32,147 nucleotides of DNA from an uncultured Blautia sp. (lineage in GTDB: Bacteria; Bacillota; Clostridia; Lachnospirales; Lachnospiraceae): positions 1 to 32,147 of the forward strand of contig URVB01000046.1 in the NCBI GenBank assembly GCA_900551075.1. The letters run 5' to 3'. Each line of letters starts with the position of its first letter. Position 1 is the first letter of the stretch. Below, one piece after another: positions 31,700 through 32,147 of this stretch. A model generated the notes under the pieces. The model made no database searches and was not told the DNA's origin. It saw only the letters and a program-made list of their open reading frames with translations. The position numbers and the translations under genes were made by a program.

Positions 31700-32022
31700 T
31701 CATTCCCCTCCTTTAGTTTCAGGTACAGGCATGCCAGGAGATTACCGTTTGTCGGTTTCTGTGCGGCCGTCATATATTTGTTCAATGAATCCAGGTTCCC
31801 GTATGTAGTTGCTTTTTCAAAAGCATGGCGCATGCACCTTATTACCCTATCCGGCGTGGAACCGTGCTTTTGTGCAATCCTCTGGTAGAGCGACGCTTTT
31901 TTTGTGCATATGTAGGATTCGTCCTGTTCGTAAATCTCCATTGCGTCACATATGTAATGGAATCCGGCAAGGTCTGCCGGAACCCCCATCTCAATCAGGG
32001 CATTGATTGCTCTTTTTCTCAT
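31696..32022 (-). CDS. Spo0A C-terminal-like DNA-binding protein
   Basis: 108 residues from AUG at 32022, 9 nt after GGGGAGG. INALIEMGVPADLAGFHYIC, then CTKKASLYQRIAQKHGSTPD and RVIRCMRHAFEKATTYGNLD follow the Spo0A effector domain (GVPAHIKGY ... IAKKF.TTPSRVERAIRHAIE) along its length, without a receiver domain. It may bind Spo0A-like boxes and regulate phage or host genes during starvation or sporulation. Confidence 0.8.
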   Translation of the reverse strand: MRKRAINALIEMGVPADLAGFHYICDAMEIYEQDESYICTKKASLYQRIAQKHGSTPDRVIRCMRHAFEKATTYGNLDSLNKYMTAAQKPTNGNLLACLYLKLKEGNE

Positions 32023-32098
32023 CTGTATTGTCCTCCCCAAGATCAATCTGTGCTTTCGCAGTCTCTGCTGCAGCACGGTAAGCCAAAGCATGTTTCTT

Positions 32099-32147
32099 CT
32101 ATTTGCACTCCACCAGCTTAAAATTGCCGGTATCGGGAACCATGACC
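32099..32147 (-). CDS. C-terminal fragment of an upstream gene
   Basis: Only the last 15 or so residues are in the window (MVPDTGNFKLVECK before TAG at 32101-32099). Too short to assign. After the TAG the same frame stays open for 35 more codons with protein-like composition. Confidence 0.5.
   Translation of the reverse strand, partial: VMVPDTGNFKLVECK

Noticed and set aside
1..32147. Stop-codon recoding (TAG or TGA reassigned)
   Set aside because: TAA, TAG and TGA all end genes at sensible places (for example TAG after DUF6711 and TGA after the 18308 gene), so only start codons look unusual.
1..32147. CRISPR array, insertion sequence, integrase or att site
   Set aside because: No regular spacer-repeat pattern, transposase or recombinase motif was found in any frame I read.

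Overview
This window is a stretch of a temperate siphophage or prophage from a Gram-positive, low-to-mid GC Clostridia host, most likely a Lachnospiraceae-type gut bacterium. The grounds are strong AGGAGGTGAT-like ribosome sites, gene families typical of Firmicutes phages (Gp15, DUF6711-like, GP20-type scaffold, MuF head protein, DUF4406, DUF551) and a Spo0A-C-like protein. Almost everything is on the minus strand, so the genome reads from right to left. No integrase, lysis gene or att site lies inside the window.

Right third (about 23.2-32.1 kb): the early/middle genes. They comprise a Spo0A-C-like DNA-binding protein, two small proteins, a rolling-circle type (HUH) Rep with a convincing counter-transcribed small RNA in its leader, an RNase H-like protein, an HNH protein, a PAPS-reductase-family protein, a D12-class adenine methyltransferase and a C5-cytosine methyltransferase. 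A second long gene with its own ribosome site is overprinted inside the cytosine methyltransferase. A run of small phage proteins follows, then a possible late regulator.

Left two thirds (1-22.9 kb): the late module, in transcription order small and large terminase, portal, minor capsid proteins, MuF head protein with a frame-displaced Ntox50-like toxin domain, a candidate immunity protein, a PBECR2-like nuclease, three tandem structured RNA elements, a divergent plus-strand accessory island (14.4-15.6 kb), a tRNA locus, scaffold, capsid, connectors, tail tube, tape measure and tail proteins. Two late promoters share an upstream element (AAATGTGTGTAC(A/G)ACTTTTTT, then 12 bp, then the -10). 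Each is followed by a hairpin and a tRNA or tRNA-like gene.

The most striking observation is a match between a phage tRNA and phage start codons. The tRNA at 13769-13841 has initiator hallmarks (C1xA72 mismatch, A11:U24, G30:C40, A73) but a CGU anticodon, which reads ACG rather than AUG. Nine late genes (large terminase, portal, two minor capsid proteins, a connector, major tail protein, Gp15, DUF6711-like, tail protein) lack AUG/GUG/UUG where the protein should begin and instead have ACG at normal Shine-Dalgarno spacing, several with a stop codon directly upstream in frame. The tape measure has UUA at that place, and a second tRNA 3 nt from the first carries UAA in its anticodon loop. I infer a phage system that recodes translation initiation to gate late structural proteins. 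This is read by eye from sequence and family knowledge and has not been tested.
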